Notes under the pieces: generated by a model
What the model saw: the letters and a program-made list of their open reading frames with translations, nothing else
What the model was told of the DNA's origin: nothing
Databases searched by the model: none
Part shown: positions 16,605-25,710 of the stretch, piece after piece
Layout of the letters: each line of letters begins with the position of its first letter
Position numbering within the stretch: position 1 is the first letter of the stretch
Source of the DNA: Lawsonibacter faecis
GTDB taxonomy: Bacteria > Bacillota > Clostridia > Oscillospirales > Oscillospiraceae
Direction: 5' to 3'
Length of the DNA stretch: 64,000 bases
NCBI RefSeq assembly: GCF_014287675.1
Contig: NZ_JACOPQ010000004.1
Span: 1-64,000, forward strand
Made by a program: the position numbers and the translations under genes

Positions 16605-17324
16605 ATGAATTTATGGGAAAGACTACGTCTGGACATGGACCGCCACCGGCTTCTCGCGCTGGTGGGCGGCGGCGGCAAGACCACCAATATGTACGCCCTG
16701 GCAAAGGAGGCCCGGGACGCGGGAAAAACGGTGGTGGTGACCACCACCACCCACATCATGCCCCATCCCTCCCTCTTCCTGGTGGACGAGTCCGACCCCG
16801 CCAGGCTGCGGGCGCTTTTGAAGACCTACGGCATTCTGACCGTGGGCCGGCTGGACCGGCGGGACAAGATGACGGGGGGCGACGTGGCCGCCTGCCTGGC
16901 CGCGGCGGACGTGGTGCTGGTGGAGGCCGACGGCGCGCGGCTTCATCCCCTGAAGGTCCCCGCCGACCATGAGCCGGTCATCCCGCCCGAGGCGGACGCG
17001 GTCATCGCCGTGGCGGGTATGGACAGCCTGGGGGGTAAGATCGGCGTGGTCTGTCACCGGCCGGAGAAGGTCTGCGACCTGCTGGACAAGCCTATGGACG
17101 CGCTGGTGGGTCCCGCCGACGTGGCGGCCATTCTCTCCAGCCCCAGGGGCGGGCGAAAGCATGTGGGAGAACACATGGCCTTCCGCTGTATTCTCAACAA
17201 GGCGGACGAGCCCGCCCGGCAGGCTCTGGCAGGCGAGGTTGCCGGGATACTGAAGGCCGGTGGGATTCCCACGGTCGTCACTTGTTATACGGAGGAGGAG
17301 CAGGGCGGATTATGCTGGTTTTAA
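16605..17324 (+). CDS. yqeC: YqeC, selenium-dependent hydroxylase accessory protein
   Basis: 239-aa P-loop-like protein. LVGGGGKTTNMYALA (about 19-33) is the nucleotide-binding loop, followed by VVVTTTTHI, as in YqeC proteins (EF2563-type loci). YqeC is a genomic marker for selenium-dependent molybdenum hydroxylases and is thought to act in cofactor or selenium insertion. Its 3' end overlaps yqeB by 13 nt. The hydroxylase itself is outside the window. Confidence 0.85.
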   Translation: MNLWERLRLDMDRHRLLALVGGGGKTTNMYALAKEARDAGKTVVVTTTTHIMPHPSLFLVDESDPARLRALLKTYGILTVGRLDRRDKMTGGDVAACLAAADVVLVEADGARLHPLKVPADHEPVIPPEADAVIAVAGMDSLGGKIGVVCHRPEKVCDLLDKPMDALVGPADVAAILSSPRGGRKHVGEHMAFRCILNKADEPARQALAGEVAGILKAGGIPTVVTCYTEEEQGGLCWF

Positions 17325-18112
17325 TTAAGGGCGCGGGAGATCTGGCCACAGGCACGGCCATCCGGCTGTACCGGGCGGGCTTCACCCTGGTGATGACGGA
17401 CATTGAAAAGCCCACGGCCGTGCGGCGGACTGTGGCTTTCTGCCAGTGTATCTACGACGGCGCCGTCACCGTGGAGGGCATCACCGCCCGGCGGGCGGCG
17501 GACGCCGGGGAGGCCCGGAGAATTCTGGACCGGGGCGAGATCCCCGTTCTGGTGGACCCTGCGGCAGAGATCCGCGGGGAGATGAAGTTTGACGCCGTTG
17601 TGGACGCCATCCTGGCAAAGAAGAACATCGGTACAGCCATCGACGACGCTCCCATCGTGCTGGCTCTGGGCCCCGGCTTTACCGCCGGGGTGGACTGTCA
17701 CGGCGTGGTGGAGACCATGCGGGGGCATGACCTGGGGCGGCTCCTCACCGAGGGCTCGGCCATCCCCAACACCGGCGTGCCGGGGGATATCGGAGGGTTC
17801 AGCAGGGAGCGGATCATCCGCGCCGGTGCGGACGGCCCCTTTGAACCGGTGGCCGAGATCGGCCAGACAGTGCGGAAGGGCGACGTGGTGGCCCGGGTAA
17901 ACGGCGTGGAGACCGCCGCCCAGCTCGACGGCGTGGTCCGCGGGATGCTCCCCGCCGGGCTGGAGGTCTTTCAGGGCATGAAGTCCGGGGATATCGATCC
18001 CCGGTGCGAGGTGCGGCACTGCTTTACCATCTCCGACAAGGCCCGCGCCATTGGCGGCGGCGTGCTGGAGGGGCTGCTGTATTTTCAGAGGCGTAACCCC
18101 GCGGTCGGATAG
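17312..18112 (+). CDS. yqeB: YqeB, selenium-dependent molybdenum hydroxylase system protein
   Basis: 266-aa protein beginning MLVLIKGAGDLATGTAIRLYRAGF, the characteristic Rossmann-like N-terminus of YqeB/EF2563 proteins, with VVDAILAKKN and ALGPGFTAGVDCH in the middle. Required in its clusters for labile-selenium molybdenum hydroxylases; the molecular step is not settled. The ATG at 17312 lies after GGAGGAGGAG inside the end of yqeC, indicating coupling. Confidence 0.88.
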   Translation: MLVLIKGAGDLATGTAIRLYRAGFTLVMTDIEKPTAVRRTVAFCQCIYDGAVTVEGITARRAADAGEARRILDRGEIPVLVDPAAEIRGEMKFDAVVDAILAKKNIGTAIDDAPIVLALGPGFTAGVDCHGVVETMRGHDLGRLLTEGSAIPNTGVPGDIGGFSRERIIRAGADGPFEPVAEIGQTVRKGDVVARVNGVETAAQLDGVVRGMLPAGLEVFQGMKSGDIDPRCEVRHCFTISDKARAIGGGVLEGLLYFQRRNPAVG

Positions 18113-18341
18113 CAGCAGGCCATGCGGGGCGGGATGTACCAAAGCCGCGTAAACGCTTGAACCTCTGCCGGGCGGTAACGCCGCTCACCGGGCGGGCCGT
18201 TGGCGGCGGCGCACTGCGATTGAGCCGGCGGGCTGCTTTTTTAAGTTTTTTGCTCCGTTTTCCCGAGCAGACAGGGGCTCGCAGCACATCAATGCCTGGC
18301 AAGGCGTGAAAAAGGCCTATTTGAATTAAACGGAGGATACT

Positions 18342-19097
18342 ATGGAACGTCTTATTATCTGCGGCGGGGGACACGTGTCCCTGGCCCTGGCGCATATCGC
18401 GTCTATTCTGGAGTTTGACATCACCGTCGTCGACGACCGGGAGGAGTTCGCCAACCCGGAGCGCTTCCCCATGGTGGGGCAGACCCTCTGTATGCCCTTT
18501 TCCAAGGCGCTGGAGACGCTGGGCAGCCGCCCCGGCGACTACTACGTCATTGTCACCCGGGGTCACGCCTTTGACCGTGACTGCCTCGCTCAGGTCCTGC
18601 GGGGGCAGTACGCCTACGCGGGGATGATCGGCAGCAGACTCAAAATCAAGGCGGTTATGGACAGCCTTCTGTCCGAGGGCTTCCCCCAGGAGGTGCTGGA
18701 CGCCGTCCACTCGCCCATCGGCATTAGGCTCGGCGGCCAGACCCCGGCGGAGGTGGCGGTGTCCATTGCCGCGGAGCTGGTGGCGGAGCGGGCACGGCTG
18801 GGGCCCGCAGTGGTGCCCGCTCCGGAAAAAGATCCCGGCGTGCTGGTGACCATCACCAGGAAGACCGGCTCCGCCCCCCGGGGCGAGGGCGCCTGGATGC
18901 TGGTCCGGCCCGACGGCTCCACCATCGGCACCATCGGCGGCGGCTCGGTGGAGTTCCAGGCCAGGAAGGACGCGCTGGAGCTCTGGGGGAATAACGGCGG
19001 GCCTCTGGAGAGAACCTATGATTTATCCCCCAAGGCGGCCCAGCTGGGCATGGTCTGCGGCGGAAAGATCGACGTAAAATTTGAGGTGCGGAGATAA
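18342..19097 (+). CDS. xdhC: XdhC/CoxI-family molybdenum hydroxylase maturation factor, domains in permuted order
   Basis: 251 aa. The N-terminal half is the XdhC Rossmann domain (LIICGGGHVSLALA, then AGMIGSR near 90). The C-terminal third is the CoxI/XdhC N-domain (LVTITRKTGSAPRGEG, TIGGGSVEF, GMVCGG). This is the reverse of classical XdhC. XdhC binds molybdenum cofactor and helps install its terminal sulfur (or selenium). Spaced 229 bp from yqeB with CGGAGG before the ATG. Assigned by both domain signatures. Confidence 0.85.
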   Translation: MERLIICGGGHVSLALAHIASILEFDITVVDDREEFANPERFPMVGQTLCMPFSKALETLGSRPGDYYVIVTRGHAFDRDCLAQVLRGQYAYAGMIGSRLKIKAVMDSLLSEGFPQEVLDAVHSPIGIRLGGQTPAEVAVSIAAELVAERARLGPAVVPAPEKDPGVLVTITRKTGSAPRGEGAWMLVRPDGSTIGTIGGGSVEFQARKDALELWGNNGGPLERTYDLSPKAAQLGMVCGGKIDVKFEVRR

Positions 19098-19107
19098 GGA
19101 GAACCCC

Positions 19108-19383
19108 ATGCAGGAGATTTTGATGTTTGTGATGGCAGGGTGCCCCCACTGCCGGCTGGCTCATAAACTTATGGACGAGCTGCTCGAGGAGCACCCCGGC
19201 TGGAAGGACATTCCCGTCCGGGTGGTGGACGAGCGCAGAGAGGCGGCCCTGGCCGACTCCTACGACTACTACTATGTCCCCTCCTACTATGTGAACGGCA
19301 AGAAGGTCCATGAGGGCCATGCGGAGAAGGCCGACGTGGAGGCCGTGTACCGCGCCGCCCTGGGTGAGACGGCCGGCGTGTAA
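19108..19383 (+). CDS. Thioredoxin/glutaredoxin-fold protein
   Basis: 91-aa thioredoxin-fold protein with the active-site motif CPHC (C12, C15) and the cis-proline strand YVPSYYVNG. It starts 11 nt after xdhC, behind AAGGAG, so it is co-transcribed. A thiol redox helper for the hydroxylase or its selenium/sulfur delivery is a reasonable inference; no direct evidence. Confidence 0.8.
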   Translation: MQEILMFVMAGCPHCRLAHKLMDELLEEHPGWKDIPVRVVDERREAALADSYDYYYVPSYYVNGKKVHEGHAEKADVEAVYRAALGETAGV

Positions 19384-19390
19384 AAAAACG

Positions 19391-19430
19391 GGCGCACTGC
19401 AAACCAGACGTTTTGCAGCGCGCTCTTTTT
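19391..19430 (+). terminator. Intrinsic terminator after the xdhC operon
   Basis: A CTGCAAA/TTTGCAG stem extended by GCGC pairs is followed by CTCTTTTT. Confidence 0.65.
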
Positions 19431-19563
19431 GATAGGCTCTTTCGGGGGGAGAGTTTTTCAAACGGTCCTTTTTAGACACTCGGGGCAAATCATCTATTGA
19501 CTTCGCGGCCCCCTTCCCCCAAGATAAGGGAGTATCAAATCCAAGGGCAAAGGAGCAAACACC

Positions 19564-20871
19564 GTGTGGGCATATAACAGCGTATTTTATCAAATCTACC
19601 CCCTGGGCTTGTGCGGCGCGCCCCGTGAGAACGACGGCGCCACCGTCCATCGCATCCGCAGGGTCCTGGACTGGGGGGACCATCTGGAGCGGCTGGGCGT
19701 GGGGGCCGTGGTCTTTAACCCGATCTTCCAATCCGACTGCCACGGCTACGACACCCGGGACTACCTGACCCTGGACTGCCGCCTCGGCACCAACGAGGAC
19801 TTTCGCGCGGTATGCGCCGACCTCCACCGGCGGGGTATCCGGGTGGTGCTGGACGGGGTCTTCAACCATGTGGGCCGGGGGTTCTGGGCCTTTCAGGACG
19901 TCGTCCGCAACCGGGAGAACAGCCCATACCGGGACTGGTTTTTCATCAACTTCGGCGGCAACTCGGGCTATAACGACGGCCTCTGGTACGAGGGCTGGGA
20001 GGGGCATTTTGAGCTGGTGAAGCTCAATCTGCGCAACCCACAGGTGACGGACTATCTCTTCTCCTGCATTGCCAAATGGGTGGAGGAGTTTGATATCGAC
20101 GGCCTGCGGCTGGACGTGGCCTACTGCCTGGACGGTGATTTTCTCAAGGCCCTGCGGCGGTTCTGCGGCGGCCTCAAAAGCGATTTCTTCCTCTACGGCG
20201 AAATTCTGGGCGGGGACTACAGGCGCATACTGAACGGCGAGATGCTCCCCTCCTGCACCAATTACGAGTGCTTCAAGGGCCTTTGGTCCAGCTTCAACGA
20301 CAAGAATCTTTTTGAAATCAACCACTCCCTGAGCCGGATGTTCTCCGACGACCTCTACGCCCTCTACCGGGGCAGCCACCTCTTCTCCTTCGCGGACAAC
20401 CACGACGTAACGCGGCTGGCCAGCAATCTGAAGGACGGACGCTGCCTCCCCCTGGCCTACGCCGTGCTCTTTGCCATGCCGGGCGTGCCCTGCCTTTACT
20501 ACGGCAGCGAGTGGGGCGTGAAGGGCGACAAGCGGGACGGGGACGCCGCCCTGCGGCCCTGTTTGGACGCGCCGGAGTGGAACGAGCTGACGAATCTAAT
20601 CTCGGCCCTGACCCGGGCCAGGACGGGCAGCATGGCCCTGTGTCACGGCGGGTACCGTACGGTGGTTATCACCAACCGCCAGCTTGTCTTTCTCCGTGAG
20701 TATGAGGGGGAGCGTGCGCTGTGTGCGGTGAATCTGGACGACGCGCCCAGCACCGCCAATCTCGGCGGGTTCGCCGGAAGGGCCACGGATTTGATTTCCG
20801 GGGAAATGGTGGAACTGGCGCAGAATCAGATATTGGAGCCCTGCTCGGCAAAAATTTGGAGACTGGGGTAG
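19564..20871 (+). CDS. Alpha-amylase family glycoside hydrolase (GH13), cytoplasmic
   Basis: 435-aa GH13 TIM-barrel enzyme. Conserved regions are DGVFNHVGRGF (region I), GLRLDVAYCL with the nucleophile Asp (II), YGEIL with the acid/base Glu (III) and FADNHDV with the third Asp (IV). No signal peptide, so it acts inside the cell, perhaps on maltodextrins, glycogen or cyclodextrins. Starts at GTG 19564 after AAAGGAG. Stands alone before a terminator. Confidence 0.88.
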   Translation: MWAYNSVFYQIYPLGLCGAPRENDGATVHRIRRVLDWGDHLERLGVGAVVFNPIFQSDCHGYDTRDYLTLDCRLGTNEDFRAVCADLHRRGIRVVLDGVFNHVGRGFWAFQDVVRNRENSPYRDWFFINFGGNSGYNDGLWYEGWEGHFELVKLNLRNPQVTDYLFSCIAKWVEEFDIDGLRLDVAYCLDGDFLKALRRFCGGLKSDFFLYGEILGGDYRRILNGEMLPSCTNYECFKGLWSSFNDKNLFEINHSLSRMFSDDLYALYRGSHLFSFADNHDVTRLASNLKDGRCLPLAYAVLFAMPGVPCLYYGSEWGVKGDKRDGDAALRPCLDAPEWNELTNLISALTRARTGSMALCHGGYRTVVITNRQLVFLREYEGERALCAVNLDDAPSTANLGGFAGRATDLISGEMVELAQNQILEPCSAKIWRLG

Positions 20872-20939
20872 AAACTGCGGCATATAGCCGACTTTGAAAC
20901 GACCATGCGGCGTACTGCATTATTTACGAAAACGCATAA

Positions 20940-20978
20940 GAGGGGCGCGCGGTATAAGCCGCGCGCCCCTCACCTTTT
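20940..20978 (+). terminator. Intrinsic terminator after the amylase gene
   Basis: GAGGGGCGCGCGG/CCGCGCGCCCCTC stem with loop TATAAG, then ACCTTTTATT. Confidence 0.8.
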
Positions 20979-20997
20979 ATTCATTGCCGCCCTTCCC

Positions 20998-21669
20998 GGA
21001 AATATGCCAGTCCCAGGCTGTCGGGGGGCTGATTCCGTCCCCACGGGGCAGGCCCCGCGGGGGCCCCTTGATTTTATCTGCCCAGGCGAAATCAATCCGC
21101 CTGGCATCAAGGTTTGGCCCGCGGGCCAAACGCTTGGACGCCGCATCTGCGGCGGCTTATGCGCATTCGCGCGCGAAAATCAGTGGGAGGTATCTTCGTT
21201 GCACAAATTACCGCTCTTTCCGGAAATATGCCAGTCCCAGGCTGTTGGGCGGCTGATTCCGTCCCCACGGGGCAGGCCCCGCGGGGGCCCCTTGATTTTA
21301 TCTGCCCAGGCGGAATCAATCCGCCTGGCATCAAGGTTTGGCCCGCGGGCCAAACGCTTGGACGCCGCACCTGCGGCGGCTTATGCGCATTCGCGCGCGA
21401 AAATCAGTGGGAGGTATCTTCGCTACACAAATTACCGCTCTTCCCGGAAATATGCCAGTCCCAGGCTGTTGGGCGGCTGATTCCGTCCCCACGGGGCAGG
21501 CCCCGCGGGGGCCCCTTGATTTTATCTGCTCAGGCGGAATCAATCCGCCTGGCATCAAGGTTTGGCCCGCGGGCCAAACGCTTGGACGCCGCACCTGCGG
21601 CGGCTTATGCGCATTCGCGCGCGAAAATCAGTGGGAGGTATCTTCGCTGCACAAATTACCGCTCTTCCC
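20998..21669 (-). repeat. Tandem array A: three 224-bp units duplicating the permease gene end plus a structured element
   Basis: Near-identical units start at 20998, 21222 and 21446; a fourth start at 21670 is the authentic gene end. Each unit carries the last ~14 codons of the downstream-strand BMP permease (reading NQPPNSLGLAYFREE) and ~70 nt of spacer. A ~100-bp element follows: CCAAGCGTTTGGCC, GGGCCAAACCTTGATGCC, AGGCGGA...TCCGCCT and GGGGCCCCCGCGGGGCC. The unit farthest from the gene is the most diverged. The element also occurs at 44.6 and 46.2 kb. This array fills the gap between the amylase and permease genes. Confidence 0.9.
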
Positions 21670-22642
21670 GGAAATATGCCAGTCCCAGGCTGTTGGGCGG
21701 CTGATTCTCGCGCTTTCTCCGCATACTGACAGCAATCAGGACAATTACCGTGGCAATATAGGGGAAGATGCTGTAAATCTGCGCGGGAATCCCCAGGTTG
21801 ATGTAAAGCCGCATGATGGACAGCGCGCCGAAGACCAGGCTGCCGAGAATGGCGCGGGTGGGACTCCAGGTGGCGAAGATGACCAGGGCGACGGCAATCC
21901 ACCCACGGCCGCCCACGCAGTTATGGACCCAGGTGCCGCCCACGCCGCTGGAGGCGTTCATGACGATATACAGCCCGCCAAGGCCGCAGATGCCGCCTCC
22001 CAAAACGGTGGCGAGGTATTTGTACGCCGTGACGTTGATGCCCGCCGCGTCGGCGGTGGCAGGGCTCTCGCCCACAGACCGGAGGTTCAGCCCCTTCCGG
22101 CTTCGGCCCAGAAACCAGGCCAGGAAGCCCGCCAGGAGAAGACCCAGCACCACCATAAAGTTCATGGACGCAAAGAAATCCCCCACGCCGCCGGCGCCCT
22201 TGAGCCCCATAATGCCGTTGTTGAAGGCGTCCACGGTGGGCTTGCCCACGGACATATAATTGCTGGCGTTGGTGCTGCCGATGGCCTCTCCGAAGAAGTT
22301 GGCGAAGCCGGTGCCGAAGATGGTGAGGGCCAGGCCGGTCACGTTCTGGTTGGCCCGGAGGGTGATGGTGAGCACACTGTAGAGAAACGCGCCGAAGGCG
22401 GCGCAGAGGAAGGCCAGAACAAGCCCCAGCAGCACGGCGATGATCTGGCTGGTTCCGCCGACCTGCTCATAGAAGTAGGGTCCGGCCAGGCCCCCCACGG
22501 CCCCCATGAACATCATACCCTCCACGCCCAGGTTCAGGTTGCCGGATTTCTCGGTAAGAATTTCGCCCAGTGTACCGAAGAGAAGCGGCACGCCCGCCAG
22601 GACGGCGGCGGTGAGGAAGCCTGCCAAATTAAAATCACCCAT
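21656..22642 (-). CDS. BMP-family nucleoside ABC transporter permease (second subunit)
   Basis: 328-aa inner-membrane permease of the branched-chain/sugar superfamily with about eight helices. EKSGNLNLGVEGMMFMGA is the family N-terminal signature, and the coupling region (RSVGESPATADAAGIN) lies near residue 190. The start at 22642 overlaps the upstream permease stop by 8 nt. Pairs with the permease, ATPase and lipoprotein upstream as a PnrA/Bmp-type purine nucleoside importer. Its C-terminal codons are copied in array A. Confidence 0.88.
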   Translation of the reverse strand: MGDFNLAGFLTAAVLAGVPLLFGTLGEILTEKSGNLNLGVEGMMFMGAVGGLAGPYFYEQVGGTSQIIAVLLGLVLAFLCAAFGAFLYSVLTITLRANQNVTGLALTIFGTGFANFFGEAIGSTNASNYMSVGKPTVDAFNNGIMGLKGAGGVGDFFASMNFMVVLGLLLAGFLAWFLGRSRKGLNLRSVGESPATADAAGINVTAYKYLATVLGGGICGLGGLYIVMNASSGVGGTWVHNCVGGRGWIAVALVIFATWSPTRAILGSLVFGALSIMRLYINLGIPAQIYSIFPYIATVIVLIAVSMRRKRENQPPNSLGLAYFREER

Positions 22643-23744
22643 GGTGCGCCTCCCCCTTTCCACGGAAAATCAGCCGGTAGTTGATGAAGAATTCGCAGCC
22701 CAGCATAAAAAACAAGATGATGCCGGTGAGCACGTCGGCCATGGACTTGGGAATGCCGAAATTCGTCTGAATGGTGCCCGAACCCTTGGTGAGGACGGCC
22801 AGGAACGCCGCGATGAAGACCATGACGATGGGGTTGAGCTTGGCAAGCCACGCCACGGTGATGGCGGTGAAGCCCACGCCGCCGGCGGTGTTGGCGTTGA
22901 GGGTGTAGTCCGCGCCGGAGACCGTCATAAAGCCCACCACGCCCGCAATCGCGCCGGAGATGCACATGGTGCGTATAATAATTTTGGACACGTTCATGCC
23001 CGCGTACCGGGCGGTAGGCTCGCTCTCGCCCACCACGGAGATCTCATAGCCCTGCTTGGTGTACCGGAGGTAGAGGAACATCAGCACCACGAAAATGAGC
23101 ACGATGATCCAGCCCGCGTGGACGCCGAAGACCTTGGGCAGCCGCGCCCCCTTGGCAAATTGGGCGATGATGGGAAAGCCCGTGCCCTTGGTGTCCTTCC
23201 AGGGGCCGTTCTGAAGATACTGCTCAATGCCCAGGGCAATATAATTGAGCATGAGGGTGAAAAGTGTCTCGTTGGTGCCCCATTTGGCCTTGAATACCGC
23301 GGGGATAAGTCCCCAGAAGGCCCCCGCTACCGCAGCGGCCAGGAACATGAGGAGCAGCAGGGGGACCTGGGGCAGCTTATCCGCCCAGAAGAGGGCGAAA
23401 TAGGTGGCGGCGATGCCGCCGGCCAGAATCTGGCCCTCGGCGCCGATGTTCCAGAACTTCATCTTGAACGCCGGGGCGATGGCCAGGGCCGCCCCCAACA
23501 GGGGCACGGCAATCTTTACCGTCTCCTTCAGGCCCGTCTTGTTGCCCAGGGCGCCGCCGGCCATGTCGGCGTAGACCAGGAAGGGATTATGCCCCATGGC
23601 CAGGACGATGAGACCCCCGGCCACCAGGGCCAGGAGAATGGCGGCGGCTCGAATTGCCCAGGCCTGCCCCTTTGAGATGTCGGTGCGCTTGGCAATGCGG
23701 ACCAGGGGCTCTCGGAGCGCGGCGGCTTTGACCTGGCTGCTCAC
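22635..23744 (-). CDS. BMP-family nucleoside ABC transporter permease (first subunit)
   Basis: 369-aa permease with an extended N-terminus before helix 1 (AIRAAAILLALVAGG), the family motif FKMKFWNIGAEGQILAG near 110 and the coupling region YEISVVGESEPTARYAGMN near 245. Start chosen as GTG 23744, which overlaps the ATPase stop (GTGA) and follows GGGGAGGACCA; longer in-frame ATG starts lie inside the ATPase gene. Confidence 0.88.
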   Translation of the reverse strand: MSSQVKAAALREPLVRIAKRTDISKGQAWAIRAAAILLALVAGGLIVLAMGHNPFLVYADMAGGALGNKTGLKETVKIAVPLLGAALAIAPAFKMKFWNIGAEGQILAGGIAATYFALFWADKLPQVPLLLLMFLAAAVAGAFWGLIPAVFKAKWGTNETLFTLMLNYIALGIEQYLQNGPWKDTKGTGFPIIAQFAKGARLPKVFGVHAGWIIVLIFVVLMFLYLRYTKQGYEISVVGESEPTARYAGMNVSKIIIRTMCISGAIAGVVGFMTVSGADYTLNANTAGGVGFTAITVAWLAKLNPIVMVFIAAFLAVLTKGSGTIQTNFGIPKSMADVLTGIILFFMLGCEFFINYRLIFRGKGEAHHG

Positions 23745-25363
23745 TGGTCCTCCCCCCTCTCCGTCCGGCCCGCCTGCAAAACGGATACGGCGGACGCCTC
23801 GCGCCCGCCGGGCAGATGCGTCATCATCAGGCCGACCTCCTCCTTGGTGGTGCTCCGCCCGTCCACGATGCCGGAGATCTTGCCCCCGCAGAGGACCAGG
23901 ATACGGTCGCACAGCTCCAGCAGCACGTCCAGGTCCTCACCCACCAGGAGGACCGCCACACCCTTCATCTTCTGCTCGTTGAGCAGGTGATAGATGGTGT
24001 AGGACGAGTTGATGTCCAGCCCCCGGACCGGGTAGGCGGTCATGAGCACCGTGGGGCTGGAGGCGATCTCCCGGCCCACCAGAACCTTCTGCACATTGCC
24101 GCCCGAGAGCTTGCGCACGGGGGTGCCGACGCCGGGAGTGACGATCTCCAGCTCTGAAATCAGGTCCTCGGCCAGCTTTTTTGGGGGCCTGCGATCCACC
24201 AGGGGGCCTCTGCCGTTTTTATAGGTCTTGAGCATCATGTTGTCCACCATGTCCATGCCCGCCACCAGGCCCATGCCCAGCCGGTCCTCGGGCACGAAGG
24301 CCAGGGAGACGCCGATTTTCTCGATCTGGGTGGGGTTCTTCCCCACCAGCTCCTCCCCGTCCCGTTTGACCGGTATATGCTTCCCGGCGATAGGCTCCTC
24401 CGACTCAGGCGGGAAATAGCGGATATGTGCCCCGGCCTGGGCCTTCTGCAGTCCGGCGATGGCCTCCAGCAGCTCCTTCTGGCCGCTGCCGGCGATGCCC
24501 GCGATGCCCAGGATCTCGCCGCCGAAGGCGGAGAAGGACACGCCGCTGAGCATTTTGACCCCCTCGCCGCTGAGGACGGTGAGGTTTTCCACCTCCAGGC
24601 GGAGATTGCGGTGTTCGGCCCGGGGTCGGTCGATGTCCAGGCTCACCGCCCGGCCCACCATCATGTCGGTAAGCCTCTGGGGGTCGGTCTCGGATGTATT
24701 GACGGTGCCGATGTATTTGCCCTTGCGCAGGACGGCCACCTTGTCGGAGATGTCCATCACCTCGTGGAGCTTGTGAGTGATGATGATGGCCTTGCCGTCG
24801 GCCTTCATATTGCGCAGGATGGCGAAGAGCTTGTCGGTCTCCTGGGGGGTGAGAACCGCGGTGGGCTCATCCAGAATGAGGATGTTGGCGCCCCGGTAGA
24901 GGACCTTGACGATCTCCACCGTCTGCTTTTGGGAGACCGACATATCATAGATCTTCTGGCCCGGGTCGATATCGAAGCCGTACTTTTCGCTGATGGCCTT
25001 GATGTCCCGGGCCACCGCCTTCCGGTCCAGCTTGCCCTGCCCCTTCAGACCCAGAATGATGTTCTCCGCCGCCGTCAGAACATCCACCAGCTTAAAGTGC
25101 TGGTGGATCATACCGATGCCCAGACCGAAGGCGTCCTTGGGGGAGCGGACGGTTACCGTCTTGCCGTCCACCTGAATCTCGCCGCTGTCGGGGAAATAGA
25201 TGCCGGAGAGCATGTTCATCAGCGTGGTCTTGCCGCTGCCGTTCTCCCCCAGCAGGGCCAGGATCTCGCCCCAGTCCACATCCAGGCTGACGGCGTCGTT
25301 GGCCACCACCTCACCGAAGGTTTTGGTGATGTCTTTCAGTCGTATGGCCGTTCTTTCTTCCAA
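23741..25363 (-). CDS. BMP-family nucleoside ABC transporter ATPase (duplicated)
   Basis: 540-aa ATPase with two ABC domains. The first has Walker A GENGSGKTT (about 43) and LDEPTAVLTPQE; the second has GIAGSGQKELLEA, a divergent Walker region, and LSGGNVQK. Typical of BMP/sugar importers, where the second site is degenerate. I place the start at TTG 25363 because GAGGTGAGGGA precedes it and MEERTAIRLKDITKTFG is the usual family N-terminus. In-frame upstream ATGs at 25396 and 25498 fall inside tandem array B and would add repeat-encoded residues. Confidence 0.85.
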   Translation of the reverse strand: MEERTAIRLKDITKTFGEVVANDAVSLDVDWGEILALLGENGSGKTTLMNMLSGIYFPDSGEIQVDGKTVTVRSPKDAFGLGIGMIHQHFKLVDVLTAAENIILGLKGQGKLDRKAVARDIKAISEKYGFDIDPGQKIYDMSVSQKQTVEIVKVLYRGANILILDEPTAVLTPQETDKLFAILRNMKADGKAIIITHKLHEVMDISDKVAVLRKGKYIGTVNTSETDPQRLTDMMVGRAVSLDIDRPRAEHRNLRLEVENLTVLSGEGVKMLSGVSFSAFGGEILGIAGIAGSGQKELLEAIAGLQKAQAGAHIRYFPPESEEPIAGKHIPVKRDGEELVGKNPTQIEKIGVSLAFVPEDRLGMGLVAGMDMVDNMMLKTYKNGRGPLVDRRPPKKLAEDLISELEIVTPGVGTPVRKLSGGNVQKVLVGREIASSPTVLMTAYPVRGLDINSSYTIYHLLNEQKMKGVAVLLVGEDLDVLLELCDRILVLCGGKISGIVDGRSTTKEEVGLMMTHLPGGREASAVSVLQAGRTERGEDQ

Positions 25364-25383
25364 ATCCCTCACCTCAATCGTCG

Positions 25384-25710
25384 GAGCAAGCTCCATATCC
25401 TTCGCCCGTTTCGCGGGGGAACGGGCTCCCTCATTGCGCTGCTCCTCCTCTCCCCACAAAGCCCCGATGGCTTCGCGGGGGCCCCATTGCCTGAGCAAGC
25501 TTCATATCCTTCGCCCGTTTCGCGGGGGAACGGGCTCTCTCATTGCGCTGCTCCTCCTCTCCCCACAAAGCCCCAGTGGCTTCGCGGGGGCCCCATTGCC
25601 TGAGCAAGCTCCATATCCTTCGCCCGTTTCGCGGGGGAACGGGCTCTCTCATTGCGCTGCTCCTCCTCTCCCCACAAAGCCCCAGTGGCTTCGCGGGGGC
25701 CCCATTGCCA
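25384..25710 (-). repeat. Tandem array B: three 109-bp units upstream of the ATPase gene
   Basis: Units begin at about 25386, 25495 and 25604 and differ by a few bases. Each contains a CCCGTTCCCCCGCGAAACGGG-type hairpin, a purine-rich GGGGAGAGGAGGAGCAG stretch and GGGCGAAGGATATG on the minus strand. No flanking inverted repeats or transposase. It separates the ATPase from the lipoprotein gene and differs in sequence from arrays A, C and D. Confidence 0.85.

Noticed and set aside
16605..18112. Selenocysteine codons or a SECIS in the hydroxylase accessory genes.
   Set aside because: All frames are continuous without in-frame TGA and no hairpin is placed behind one; the selenium here would be a labile cofactor, not selenocysteine.
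20998..21669. CRISPR-like regularly spaced repeats.
   Set aside because: Units are contiguous 224-bp tandem copies with no variable spacers and no cas genes.
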